Notes: generated by a model from the sequence alone, not told the origin. Numbered from the stretch's first letter, positions 10,910-21,367 are shown. The stretch is 64,000 nucleotides of DNA from Zygnema cylindricum (GCA_037447655.1 JBBHKE010002863.1:1-64000); one strand, 5' to 3'. A program made the numbers and translations.

Positions 10910-13639
10910 TTCAGTGAGAGTGATGATATAAGTGATTGTAGTGGATGTGCTCAAGGTAAAACACACAGATTACCCTTTCCTAAGTCTGCCACCTATAAGG
11001 GAGAAAAAATTCTAGATCTAGTACACACAGATATTTGGGGACCGGCTAAAGTGCCTTCACCGGGGGGGAAGAGATTTATGATGACTATAACTGATGAATG
11101 GTCTCGGTATTCCCGGGTATATTTTTTGAAAAACAAGTCCGAATCTGAGGATTGTTTTAGACAATATAAAGCATGGAGCGAAAAACTCCATGAAACTCCA
11201 ATCAAGAGAGTAAGGAGTGACAATGGTGGAGAGTATACATCTAACCAGATTGAGGATTTTCTGAGGGAAGATGGGGTTCAACACCAAAAGACAGTTCCAG
11301 AAAATCCGGAACAGAATGGGGTAGCTGAAAGGTTAAATAGAACACTAAGTGATAGTGCTAGAAGTATGTTGTCAGATAAAAAGATAGGGAAAAGGTTTTG
11401 GGCAGAAGCAATGAACTGTGCTAATTACCTCAAGAATAGAGTTATTACTTCAAGTATAAGAGATCAAACACCTTATGAGAGATGGACAGGCCGGAAACCA
11501 GACATATCTCACTTAAAGGTTTTCGGCAGTCAAGTGTTCAGTGTAGATACTGATCGGTCCAATTGGAAGCTAGATCCTAAAGGAAAACCGGGATACTTAT
11601 TAGGATATGATGAAGATGTAAAAGGATATAGAGTTTATGATCTAAAAAGGGAAGATATAATCTTAGTAAAGCATCTAGTAGTTATGGATGAAGGAAAGTC
11701 TGTGGATCCCTTCAAATATACGAAGTCAGTAAAAATCAGATTTGAGTCAGAAAATTCCGATGACTTTGAGCTTCCTAACTATCCACGTTTTAGAGAAGAT
11801 GACATTCTTGCAGGAACAAAGCAGACCGAAAAGGACTCGGCTGTGGAAAATCCAGTGACAACTCTACTCGAAGCGAAAGACGTGGTGGAAATTGATTCGG
11901 AATCAAGGGATAGGGGAGAAGCCGAGTTTGTTCGAAAGAATCCACGAGAACCATCTATTCCGGCCTCAGATTTTGAGGGGGGGAGGAGAAGTAGCAAAAG
12001 ACTGCAAGAAAAACACGTTAATAACAAGGTAACTAAACTATCTCATCAAGATGAACCTCAAACTTATGGAGAGGCGATGACTTATCCAGAAAGAAACCGG
12101 TGGAAGACAGCCATCAATGAGGAGATGGCTTCAATCATAGCAGCCGATACTTGGGAGCTGGTGGACTGTCCACCTAACCCAAAACCAATCGGTTGTAAGT
12201 GGGTTTTCAAATTAAAACTGAACCCAGATAACACAATCGAACGCTACAAGGCCAGATTAGTGGCAAAGGGATTTACACAAAAGGAAGGAATTGACTACGA
12301 GGAAACCTTTGCCCCGGTGGTCAGATTTCCCTCCGTCCGCATACTTCTCAGTTTAGCAGCGGCGGAAGACATGGAAGTGCATCAGATGGACATCAAGACA
12401 GCCTTTTTGCATGGAGAATTGGAAGAGGAGATCTTCATGCGACAACTCGAAGGTTTTGTGGAGGAAGGAGAGGAGAGTAAGGTATGCCGGCTGATTAAAT
12501 CTATTTATGGTTTGAAACAGGCACCTCGACAATGGAATAAGAAACTTGATGAGTTTCTTACCGGTCTGGGATATATTCGGATCAGCTCAGATCACTCAAT
12601 CTATGTTTTCGAAGATGAGGAAGGTTTGATATTTATTGCAATTTATGTTGATGACTTGCTTGTATTAAGTAAATCAATGGAAAAAATTAACAAACTGAAA
12701 AACGATCTTAAAGGGATATTTGAAATGAAGGATATGGGAGAAGCAAGATATATTTTGGGAATTCAAGTAGAGAGAGACCGAAAAAGGAAAATTATAAGAT
12801 TGACTAAAAAGGAAGAAATAGGGAACATGCTTGAAAAATTTCAAATGGATAAAGCTAATAGTTGTACAACTCCAATGGAGTTGAAGAAGGGAAGTGAGGG
12901 GAGTGAGGAAGAAGGAGTCATAGTCTTAGACGAAGAATTATCTCCTGAAGAACAGAAGTTCATGCAGACTATTCCTTACAGACAAGTAGTGGGAAGTCTA
13001 ATCTATTTTATGAATTGTACCCGGCCGGATTTAGCTGCAGCTGTAGGAGTGCTGAGTAGAAGTCTAAATGCTCCCACTAAGAAGGATTGGGAGGCAGTTA
13101 AGAGAGTCCTTAGATACTTGGTAGGAACTAGAGATCTATGGTTGCATTTGGGTGGGGAGAATACTGACATCACTACTTGGAGTGATGCCAGTTATGGTGA
13201 TGCTCCGATGAGGAGATGTACTTCTGGATATGTATTATATGTGGGTGATGGGGTTTGCTGTTGGAGTAGCAAACAGCAAAAGGTTATTGCTCAATCCACC
13301 ATGGAGGCTGAGTATATGGCCTCTTGCTCTGCTGTAAAAGAATTGATGTGGGTCAAGTCTTTGCTTGGTGAGCTTGGTCACCTTAAGAGTGGTGTGCAGA
13401 AAATATTTTGTGATAATCATACAGCAATCGCTATTTCTGCCAATCCTAAACACCATTTTAAAGCCAAACACATGGACATCAGACTCAGCTTTGTTAGAGA
13501 GAAAGTAGAAAACAAAATAATCAGTTTAGAGTACAGACCAGATAGTGAAATGGTAGCAGATATGATGACCAAAACTGTGCCTTCCCCTAAGCTAATTTTT
13601 TGCAGGGAGAAGTGTGGTCTGAAATTAAAGATTGACTAG
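10910..13639 (+). CDS. Copia B integrase, RT and RNase H frame
   Basis: A long open frame follows a TAG at 10907-10909. It begins in the integrase N-terminal region (CSGCAQGKTHRLPFP). The DDE core follows with LVHTDIWGP, VRSDNGGEYTSNQI and [14 protein letters not shown]. Next come a linker, RT ([37 protein letters not shown], the catalytic YVDDLLVLSK) and RNase H (TTWSDASYGDAPMRRC, MEAEYMASCSA). The order integrase before RT defines Ty1/Copia. All catalytic motifs look intact, but upstream disruptions mean no full gag-pol could be made from this copy. Confidence 0.9.
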   Translation, partial: FSESDDISDCSGCAQGKTHRLPFPKSATYKGEKILDLVHTDIWGPAKVPSPGGKRFMMTITDEWSRYSRVYFLKNKSESEDCFRQYKAWSEKLHETPIKRVRSDNGGEYTSNQIEDFLREDGVQHQKTVPENPEQNGVAERLNRTLSDSARSMLSDKKIGKRFWAEAMNCANYLKNRVITSSIRDQTPYERWTGRKPDISHLKVFGSQVFSVDTDRSNWKLDPKGKPGYLLGYDEDVKGYRVYDLKREDIILVKHLVVMDEGKSVDPFKYTKSVKIRFESENSDDFELPNYPRFREDDILAGTKQTEKDSAVENPVTTLLEAKDVVEIDSESRDRGEAEFVRKNPREPSIPASDFEGGRRSSKRLQEKHVNNKVTKLSHQDEPQTYGEAMTYPERNRWKTAINEEMASIIAADTWELVDCPPNPKPIGCKWVFKLKLNPDNTIERYKARLVAKGFTQKEGIDYEETFAPVVRFPSVRILLSLAAAEDMEVHQMDIKTAFLHGELEEEIFMRQLEGFVEEGEESKVCRLIKSIYGLKQAPRQWNKKLDEFLTGLGYIRISSDHSIYVFEDEEGLIFIAIYVDDLLVLSKSMEKINKLKNDLKGIFEMKDMGEARYILGIQVERDRKRKIIRLTKKEEIGNMLEKFQMDKANSCTTPMELKKGSEGSEEEGVIVLDEELSPEEQKFMQTIPYRQVVGSLIYFMNCTRPDLAAAVGVLSRSLNAPTKKDWEAVKRVLRYLVGTRDLWLHLGGENTDITTWSDASYGDAPMRRCTSGYVLYVGDGVCCWSSKQQKVIAQSTMEAEYMASCSAVKELMWVKSLLGELGHLKSGVQKIFCDNHTAIAISANPKHHFKAKHMDIRLSFVREKVENKIISLEYRPDSEMVADMMTKTVPSPKLIFCREKCGLKLKID

Positions 13640-13652
13640 AAAATAAGGGGAG

Positions 13653-14700
13653 TGTAGAAACTAAATGTATTATTAGTATTTTCTATGTCTGAAAAAAAAT
13701 ACAGAAGTCGAGGCAGTCTATCTCTAACTTCGCTTTCTAACTCTCAAACTTGTCGTAGTCACTGAGAAATTGGAGAGGAAGCTAGAGCCATGGCTACCTT
13801 GGCTATCCTGAGGTTTACGGGAATTTTATATTAGGGTTTATTTATTTATTTAAAAGGTATGTGCCGGCGGCAGGATTTGATCCTTGTACCTGCCGGCCGG
13901 CAGACAGGAAATAGCCGGTAGCCTTAGCCGTTAAGTCGAGCGGTAGTGTAACGTAATATATAGTTTGATATTTATTTAAATATGTATACGTGCGATAAAC
14001 CGTTTAACTGAAATGAATTACGGGATACATAGATCCAGTAATATATAATGTACGACTTACGGTACGGACATAAATCAGTACCGCGCATTTGTTTCGTAAA
14101 TGAAACAAATAACGCGCATGTATTTATTATGGCTACGATTAAATCCGAATTTAATCGGACGGCCGGGATTAGCGCCGAGATCGCGGAGGAAGATTTCGGC
14201 GGTTTGTGGCCATCGCCACATCGGATGCGCGTGGCGAAGTTTAGTTGGATTGTGGAATCTCCGGAGATTATGGCACCGAATTCGGATTTGACATGTGTCG
14301 ACATTTTGGCCATGTCGTACAATGTCCGTACATAAAGTACACCGGCAGCTGTACTTTTGCGTACGGAACTCAATTCTGATTGGTTCCGTACATCAGTAGA
14401 TAGAGTATGTGAGAGAGATAAAACTTAGAAAAATTAGAAGATAGAACCCCCTCTCCCAGAGAGCTTCTGTACAAAAGGTCAACTTTGACCCTCCATAACT
14501 TACTGCTCAGGGGAGCAAATTCAGAGATTCTTTTTGCTACCGACTCAGGGGAGTCTTGCCTTTACAGGGGTGGAGGTGGTCAGGGTTTTTGTCTGCCAGG
14601 GTGGCAGTTATTTTTGCTGGAACACAAAGGGGTCAGGATTATCCTAGAGGCTTCTTGGAAGCTGTCTACTTTGAGGACTTATGGAGGTCTCAGAGTTTCA
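13653..14700 (+). repeat. 3' LTR of Copia B
   Basis: This is the partner of 8268-9303. It keeps the hairpin GACTCAGGGGAGTC at 14542-14555, after gattctttttgc, which is reduced in the 5' copy. It also keeps the antisense tRNA-like block at 13873-13939. Confidence 0.9.
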
Positions 14701-14704
14701 CGCA

Positions 14705-16430
14705 GATGTATTTCCCCCGAAGCTCCCCAAAGGATTACCTCCGAAGCGCGATGTAGACCATAAGATAGAGATTATTCTTGGAGCTGTACCCTCGGCTTAT
14801 CGGATGTACAAGATGAGTTTCACCGAGATGGACGAATCAAAAAGTAACTCGCGGAGTTGGTCGAAGCCGGAGCAATCGAACCGAGTAAGTCACGGTATGG
14901 AGCCCCCGTTCTCTTCGTAAACAAAATAGATGGAGGTTTCCGTATGTGTATAGACTACCGAGCGCTAAACAAATTAACGTTGAAAAATGCGTACCCTTTA
15001 CAGAGGATAGACAAATAATTAGATCGACTTCGAGGTGCTAAATATTTTTCGAGGATAGACTTACGGAGCGGCTACCACCAGATTAGAATTGTTGAGGAAG
15101 ATGTGGAAAAGACGGCGTTTAGAACTCTGTATAGTCATTTCCAGTTTCGGGTGATGCCGTTCGGGTTGACTAACGCACCGGCAACTTTTATGCATTTAAT
15201 GAATTCCATCTTTCGACAATATCTGACGATTTTTTAATCGTCTTCGTAGAGGACATCTTGGTGTATAGCCGAACGTTGGATGATCATATAAAGCATTTTC
15301 GGACGGTCCTACAAGTCTTTCAAGAAAATAAGTTGTACGCAAAGAGAAGCAAATGTGACTTCTTCAAGGAGAAAATTGATTTTTTGGCTCATGTGGTGAG
15401 TCAGGACGGAATCGTAGTGGATCCGAACAAAATGAGGGCACTAAAGGAGTGGCCGCAGCCGACAAATATTACGGAGTTACGGAGCTTTCTAGGATTATGA
15501 TCCTACTATTGACGTTTCGTCGAGGGTTTCGCAAAAATCGTTGCACCGCTCACGGATTTGCTCAAGAATGACGTGCCTTATGATTGGAAATCGGCACAAG
15601 AGGCAGACTTTAACACCCTAAAGGAGCGGTTGGTTACCGCCCTTGTGTTACCTGTTCCCAACCCGGACTTACCTTGGACGATAATCACCGACGTTACCGA
15701 TATATCTATTGGAGCAATCCTTATGCAGGATTAAGGAAAAGGTCTTCAACCCTTGCCTACGACAGTCGAAAATTAAAGGCAGCGGAGCTTAACTAGGCCA
15801 CCCATGAGAAGGAGACAATCGCTATCATCAATGCGCTGGAGGTTTAGAAGTGTTACGTTCAGGGGAAGCGGATCACGGTTATCACGGATCACGACGCACT
15901 ACAGTACCTACAAACAGAGCGGAAGTTGTCCAAGAAACAAGTGTGATGGATGACTTTTCTTCATACCTTCGGACCGGAACACGTCATCGAGTATTAGCCG
16001 GGTAAGACGAACCCGACGGATGCGCTGTCCAGAAGACCCGGAGTCGCTGCGCCAGTAGCGGAGCAACAACCGCAAGCATCGCACCATGTAAACGTAAGCT
16101 CTGTGAACGAGAACACCGCAACGTCGACCACAACGCAAGATCTGAAACTTAGCGCAGTCACCAGTATGGTGCAAGTGGACGAACAGTGGTTAAGTAGGAT
16201 AAAGGCCGCCTACGACGACGATGACACACTAAAGGAACTTCGTAAAGGGAAGGTACTAATTTGAACTGCCAAAAGTATGTGGCGGTACACACCGAGTAAA
16301 ACAACACGACTGTATGTTCCGAAAAATATGGAGTTTCATCCTGCTATTTTTAAAATGAGTCACGACGAGCTGCTCAGTAGACATTTTGGGCGGGATAAAA
16401 CAATCGTGCGTGTCGCTGAGGCGTATTACT
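14705..16430 (+). pseudogene. Gypsy RT, RNase H and integrase zinc domain, decayed
   Basis: Gypsy pol resumes after the Copia element with DVFPPKLPKGLPPKR. RT motifs follow in shifting frames: [33 protein letters not shown], and at about 15246 FVEDILVYS, where the usual first catalytic Asp of the (F/Y)xDD box is replaced by Glu. RNase H remnants (WTIITDVTD) and the integrase H2C2 zinc region (LSRHFGRDKTIVRVAEAYY) come next. Stops occur near 15017, 15235 and 15498 and at several later points. It is a dead polymerase. Confidence 0.8.
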
Positions 16431-16444
16431 GACCGACGATCATC

Positions 16445-17421
16445 GGAAGGATGCCGTCTTTAGCGTGGGGGAAAAGGTTCACCTTAGTATGGGAAACCTC
16501 TCCTTGCCAGGTGCCCTCTCTAAGAAGTTGGCACCGAAATTCACGCACCCATTCACAGTTCTTTCCCGTGTGGAGGAAGAGGCTTATAAGTTGGATATTC
16601 CGAAGGACTGGCATATCGATAATGTCTTCCATGTTTCCCTCCTTAAGCCATTCCGCGACCCTAATCCGATGTTTCCTAATCGACGATGGAATGCTCCTTT
16701 ACCACCCATGCGGGGTAACTCGGACGAGTATGAGGTGGAAGAGATCCTCCAGTCGCGCCGCTCTCAGAATTCCAACTCTAGCCAATATTTGGTGCGTTGG
16801 AGGGGCTACAGTGCTGAGGATGACTCTTGGGTGGACGAGGAGGATCTACATTCCCCAAAGTTGCTGCGCTGGTTTCAGCAGAGTGATGACACTCCGCTAC
16901 ACAAGAGGGGCAATCGCAGCGGCCGCAATAAAGGAGCGAAACGGAGTGTCGCAACCATCGCAATTATATTGGGGACACAGCAAAGAAACATATCGGCGAT
17001 GTTACCGCACCGCAACGTTATAGCAGCGCAGCCACCGCAGTGCAACATGGTCACGATGCCGTTAGAGGAACGCAGCACCACCGCTGCGCTGACAGGAAAG
17101 CGCAACGGCGCAATTGTGTTTCACCACGTTGGTAACAACGAACCATCGGTTTCACCACAGCAGCGCAGTCTTATAAATGTTGGACACTGCGATACCCGCG
17201 CACGCTGCGATGCTTTACAGAGTCCAAAAGTGAAACCCTCAACCCTTGTTGATAAAGTCGCCATCCGCCCTCGCGACCAACCGTGTCTCGGCAGCTTAGA
17301 AATTGCTTCTCTCCGCGTAGTCTGTTTGCGTTCACTTTTGGAATTACCAGAATTGTCTTGTACAACAATGTCTATGGCGTCGTCGTCCTCTCCAACACCA
17401 AAAAGGAGGAGACTTGTATGA
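16445..17421 (+). CDS. Gypsy integrase C-terminus with chromodomain
   Basis: The frame starts abruptly in the integrase C-terminal domain (VFSVGEKVHLSMGNLSLPG, HPFTVLSRVEEEAYKLDI, VFHVSLLKPF). A chromodomain follows (VEEILQSRR, QYLVRWRGY, DSWVDEEDL). About 180 further residues of unrecognised sequence end in a basic PTPKRRRLV that could act as a nuclear signal. The integrase catalytic core, about 0.5-0.9 kb in relatives, is entirely missing: the zinc domain ends near 16430 and the C-terminal domain begins by 16450. In chromoviruses this chromodomain guides integration to marked chromatin. Confidence 0.8.
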
Positions 17422-18660
17422 GTGGGGCAAGGAGACGTGACCCGTCCTGAGAGACCATTAATGGCAGCGGAGGCCATGGTGGAAGTAGACAGGAGAAGAG
17501 AGGTGGAAGCGGAGCCGGAACCGGAGGAAACCGCCAGTATTGAGGACGACCGCCAAACACCAGTGGAAGGGAGGGGTCAGAGAATTCACAGGACCCCGAG
17601 TACGATCCACTACAGAAGGGAGATGAGGAGGATGAAGAGGATCATGAGCTTTCGAATGCGGAGGAGCCGGAGCGAGAACCAACACCCCCACCAATTGAGG
17701 AGCGTGCCTCTGATCTGGAGGTGATGAGGGACCCAAATATGGAGAGTACCGCGAACGAGCAGTCGTCTGAAAGTGCGGAGAAGAAGGTAGAGGAACAATA
17801 CCCTAGTGGCAACGATGTTTTCTTCCTTCGAGAAAACCAAAGGGGTACGGAGGAGGAAAGTGAACAGGGAGAGGAAATCCCAGATTACCTTTTCCCACTC
17901 CGTGTCGACACTCGGCACCTCGACCTCACTTTCAGCTTCGCTAAACGATTTTACTGGGATCCCTCTGAGTGGCCCGAGGAGTGGAGTATAGGAAAGCCTA
18001 GAGATCCTATCAACATCCCCACGGACGTACCGTCACACCCAGCGTGGAATTTTATGCGAACAAAGGACATGGGGAACAATCACAAAGGTTATGTGCAGCT
18101 AAACCCGCACGCCCTGCCGTTTGTGGAAGTGGTGGAAGATAACTATAACGGTATAGGATAGATGTCCCCGGTCTACTCCGTCATTACTACTCGTGGGACG
18201 TCCGCCTCCATGACATCATCTCTAGGGCGAAAGTCACCCCTGAGGTACAGGCACTCAAGCTGGCCCAAAAGAATGCCCTCCAGCGGGCCCGAGCTGCCAA
18301 GAAACAAGCATCCTTCAAGCTAAGGAAGATATGTAGGTGGGAACCGGCTGAAGAGGAGGAGGAGGAGACAGAATAACTTGCAGAACCCGAATCGCCCAAA
18401 ATTCCGGCACCTTAGGAGCCTGCATCGGCGGCCATTTCGCCGCAACCTGAGGGTCTCGAGGCTGTACCGGAAGTGGGGGAGGACCAAGTGAGGGAGCGAA
18501 TCATTCAGAGATGTTTGGCAACAGCAGACCATCATATTGCGTTGCTGGAGACCCGATGTGAGCAGCTCCAAAACCAATTCGACACCCTACGACAGGAATT
18601 CGAGGAGTACCGCGAAGAGACGTATGGTATACACCGGCAGTAGCAGTTTCCTTGAGGTAG
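17422..18660 (+). CDS. Additional coding-like region after Gypsy pol, unknown
   Basis: I do not recognise this protein. Between pol and the 3' LTR lie about 1.2 kb that are open in pieces. Frame 17422-17724 is Glu/Arg-rich. Frame about 17555-18161 begins acidic (DEEDEEDHEL, EREPTPPPIEERAS) and then has globular-looking sequence (FFLRENQRG, RFYWDPSEWPEEWSIGKP, PSHPAWNFMRTKDM). One shift later comes LLRHYYSWDVRLHDIISRA, an Ala/Lys/Arg helix and a coiled-coil-like end (ALLETRCEQLQNQFDTLRQE). Options are a captured host gene, an accessory retroelement ORF, or an older nested element. Confidence 0.45.
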
Positions 18661-18802
18661 AAGGTTCAGCGGTACGCTGAAGCCCTAGTGGGAGGCACTC
18701 TTCGAGGAGTACCGCGAAGAGACGTATGGTATAGACCGCCAGTAGCAGTTTCCTTGAGGTAGAAGGTTCAGCGGTACGCTGAAGCCCTAGTGGGAGGCAC
18801 TC
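18599..18802 (+). repeat. 102-bp tandem duplication near the Gypsy 3' end
   Basis: Two nearly identical 102-bp units (18599-18700 and 18701-18802) start ttcgaggagtaccgcgaaga. 102 is a multiple of three. They overlap the end of the extra coding region just before the 3' LTR. Confidence 0.85.
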
Positions 18803-18819
18803 TAAGAGGGTTACAGAGT

Positions 18820-19310
18820 TGGGTACTCAGTAGTTAGTAACTAGGCTGTTATGGTTGCGATGTTAGAGCAGCGCAGCTGTGATTCCACACCAGCGTAACA
18901 TAGCAGTATAGCAACTTAGCAGCATAGTTACTTAGTGGCGTAGCAGCATAGCAGCGCAACAGAGCAACGCAACTTAGCAGTATAGCAACGCCGCGGAATG
19001 TAGATAGAATGGTATTGTTATAGAAGGTATTTTTGGGAGTTGTCTCGGTTGACCGTGAAGGTCCACGTGTACAGTTGTATAGTACTAGGTTGACTAGCAG
19101 CTAGCTAGTTTAAATAGTCAGGTAGGCTTAGAGGATAGGAGACTCTTTGAGTAGACCTTCGCAACAACGCAAAACTTGTACTCTCTTCCAAGTAATAAAG
19201 CGCAACTTTGTCTGTTAGTGCTGTGTCCTCCTATTGTTATTACACGAGAATCCTTGGTGTTTTTCGCTGTGCATTGTGGCGTGTTATGGTGCGCTATTAC
19301 CCCTTTTACA
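18820..19310 (+). repeat. 3' LTR of the Gypsy element
   Basis: Partner of about 6071-6573, ending ccccttttaca. It is followed at 19311 by ccttc, the repeat of the bases before the 5' LTR, and then by Copia A' sequence. Confidence 0.8.
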
Positions 19311-20201
19311 CCTTCCATCCTATCGAGTTAGACAAGAGCAAAGAATTATTTGTCATCTGTTTTTGGAAAAATGGTCACATCAGGTGTCCCGTATCTTCTC
19401 CAATTTTGTACTCCGCTGAAAACGCAACAGTTTTATTCAAAGGTTTTTGGGAAATAGGAGGTCCGCGGTGTTTTTATCCTATCCGAAAGATACTTATTTC
19501 AAGAGGTTTTATATACTAAGGACAAGCTATGAAAGAATGACCTTCAAAATAACAATAAACACACTTCTCAAACTAAGGATTAAACAGGTTCCCTTGATAT
19601 TTACTTTCCCTCTGAAATTGAGCCGTGAATGCTACAGCTGGTTTTCCAAATCTTAAAATTATCTAAGTAGGCTCTTCTGCTAGGATAAACTCTATAGCTG
19701 TTTGCAAATTCCAAAGAGGTTTAGACAATTTTTTTCATTTCATCTGAGGCTCATTTATATTCACTAGGAAGCCCGTTTAAGAGAATCATGGCCTGATCAT
19801 AAGGAAATAAAGTCCCCCCATTCATAACCGATTAGTGTATTCCACCATGCTACCGCCTGTGTACTTATTCTCATAGATGTGTACTTATTCTCATAGATCT
19901 GACAGACAGTTATAATCTCATACTGGTCACTAGCTTAAAGATAAGAAGTTTTCAATGTATCCCACAATTTTGATGCCTTTGTAACATTAGTATATGTTAC
20001 ATGCAATTCTTTTGATATCATAAGCTTCACTAAATGCAAAGCTTTGTCATTTTTTGATCAAAGCTGGCATCGGATTCTGCCAAAGATCCATTTAACATAT
20101 CAATAAGTTTTGCTCGGTTGAAGTAAGACTTAACCAAATCTGCCCAATACAAATATTCACGTCCATCAAAGACCACAATTTGTGAAGGCGGGCCCGTGAC
20201 C
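19311..20201 (-). pseudogene. Copia A' gag remnant
   Basis: Minus-strand sequence parallel to the gag of the element at 42211-47945. The frame 20030-20473 starts in the LTR and reads through the primer site (KQQVTGPPSQIVVFDG) into LADLVKSYFNRAKLIDML-type capsid sequence, ending at a stop at 20030. The remainder towards 19311 is recognisable only at DNA level against 46250-46900. Confidence 0.7.
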
Positions 20202-21172
20202 TGTTGTTTTGAGATGGCTGCTGGTACTGAAGATGAAGAAGTGGCATGAGTAGTCATTGTAGAACAAATAAAAAGAGGAGGCTTCCACAAAGACCGATGG
20301 CAGAAAAGCAAGTTTGCCAGACAATAATAACTTGCAATGGCTGCTCGTACAGAAGATGAAGAAAAGGCATGAGTAGTCATTGTAGAACAAATCAAAAGAG
20401 GAAGCTTCCACAAAGACTGATGGCAAAAAAACAAGTTTGATAGACAATAATAACTTGGAATACAGGGACACAATAGTCCTACAAATCTACCACAGTGTAG
20501 ACAACATACAGAAGAACATACACAAAATTTTCAATTAGTTTTGCTCACAAATCTGTGTGATACTCAGAGATATAAATAAAAAAAAAACTGTAGATACAGT
20601 TTTCTTCATCAATTGTTCATAATTAATAATATTCACTAAGTTCTATTTTTATACAGTGAAACTACACTAACCTGTATGGAGGCATTCCAGCCGTACATCC
20701 ACCAACCTAACACAAAAATATTGTGAGCATACCCATGTACATTAGGTTTGTCATAAAACACATATTCTACACTAATCAACTAATTCGCTACAAACAAAAT
20801 TTTGTTTTACCAAATATTAACACCAACATTCAGACACGAAAAAGTTATCATGATCTATTTATACCTTGTCGGTATAGGTTGGTGACGATTACCAGTTGTT
20901 TGATTAGAAGATTTGGCAACGTAGACACGACTTCAAGAAGTCCCGTGGTCCTTCTGAAATTTCCGTACGTCCACAAAGGACATACTCACGCATCTCTCCC
21001 AAATAACAACGCGTGTCTCAAGTGTGACCAAACCGTGAACTCCCAACTTTCTGTCACACTAATTTTGGTACGTATTGAACCAAACTCGGCCAAAAAATAG
21101 TTTAAGTCCTGAACAGCTCTCTCTCCCTTACAGCTCCGGCATAGAGAGGACCAAAGCTTTATAAAAACAACA
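20202..21172 (-). repeat. 5' LTR of Copia A'
   Basis: Minus-strand LTR starting TGTTGTTTTTATAAAGC (21172 downwards) and ending at 20202. It resembles the LTRs at 42211-43049 and 47106-47945. Its primer site is RC of 20190-20201 (GGTCACGGGCCC). A 123-bp tandem duplication lies at its 3' end. Confidence 0.8.
20216..20461 (-). repeat. 123-bp in-frame tandem duplication inside the LTR
   Basis: Units 20216-20338 and 20339-20461 are near copies. Translated on the minus strand each gives ICSTMTTHA…SSSSV, so the gag start region in the LTR is doubled without loss of frame (41 codons). Confidence 0.8.
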
Positions 21173-21306
21173 ATTACAAAATAAATCGTTGGATTAGAGG
21201 ATTAGTTGGTGTATAATCGGAAACTTAGGGGTAATTTAAATGAAGTATCAGTGTGGGATAAGGAGGAATTTGTGGAAGTGGGTCTGAATGCTTGTTTGGT
21301 AAATAT

Positions 21307-21367
21307 GCATAATTTTTTCGGGGGAAATAAGAGAGGTGCATAATTTTTTCGAGGAAATAAGAGAGGT
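21307..21367. repeat. 31-bp tandem pair
   Basis: The string gcataattttttcggggg (21307) is repeated with small changes at 21338. No function is apparent. The DNA between the LTR end (21173) and here shows no gene. Confidence 0.7.

Larger units (their letters stand above)
8268..14700 (+). mobile_element. Near-complete Copia element B, nested in Gypsy
   Basis: LTRs at 8268-9303 and 13653-14700 (TGTAGAAACT…TTTCA) flank a single Copia polyprotein region ordered gag, protease, integrase, RT, RNase H. The target duplication CGCAG is perfect (8263-8267, 14701-14705). The LTRs are close to identical, apart from scattered substitutions and a deletion in the 5' copy near 9150, so insertion was fairly recent. 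The primer site is at 9304-9315 and a purine tract (aaaataaggggag) at 13640-13652. Stops and frameshifts in gag and early pol make this copy defective. Confidence 0.9.
6064..19310 (+). mobile_element. Ty3/Gypsy chromovirus with nested Copia
   Basis: Related LTRs (about 6071-6573 and 18820-19310) flank a body with gag, a zinc knuckle, protease, RT, RNase H, the integrase N- and C-terminal parts, and a chromodomain, which places it among chromoviruses. The primer site follows the 5' LTR. Copia element B (8268-14700) interrupts it just before RT. All domains carry stops or shifts, and the integrase core is deleted. Beyond pol it has about 1.2 kb of additional coding-like sequence (17422-18660). 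It sits inside Copia element A'. Confidence 0.85.
4040..21172 (-). mobile_element. Truncated Copia element A', split by a Gypsy element
   Basis: This minus-strand relative of the element at 42211-47945 keeps its 5' LTR (20202-21172), gag remnants (19311-20201), and protease, integrase and N-terminal RT remnants (4040-6063). It lacks the rest of RT, RNase H and the 3' LTR. Sequence continues across the Gypsy insertion: the left part ends ttttctccttc at 6063 and resumes at 19311 with ccttccat, matching the uninterrupted paralog near 46220-46245. CCTTC is the probable target duplication. Confidence 0.8.
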
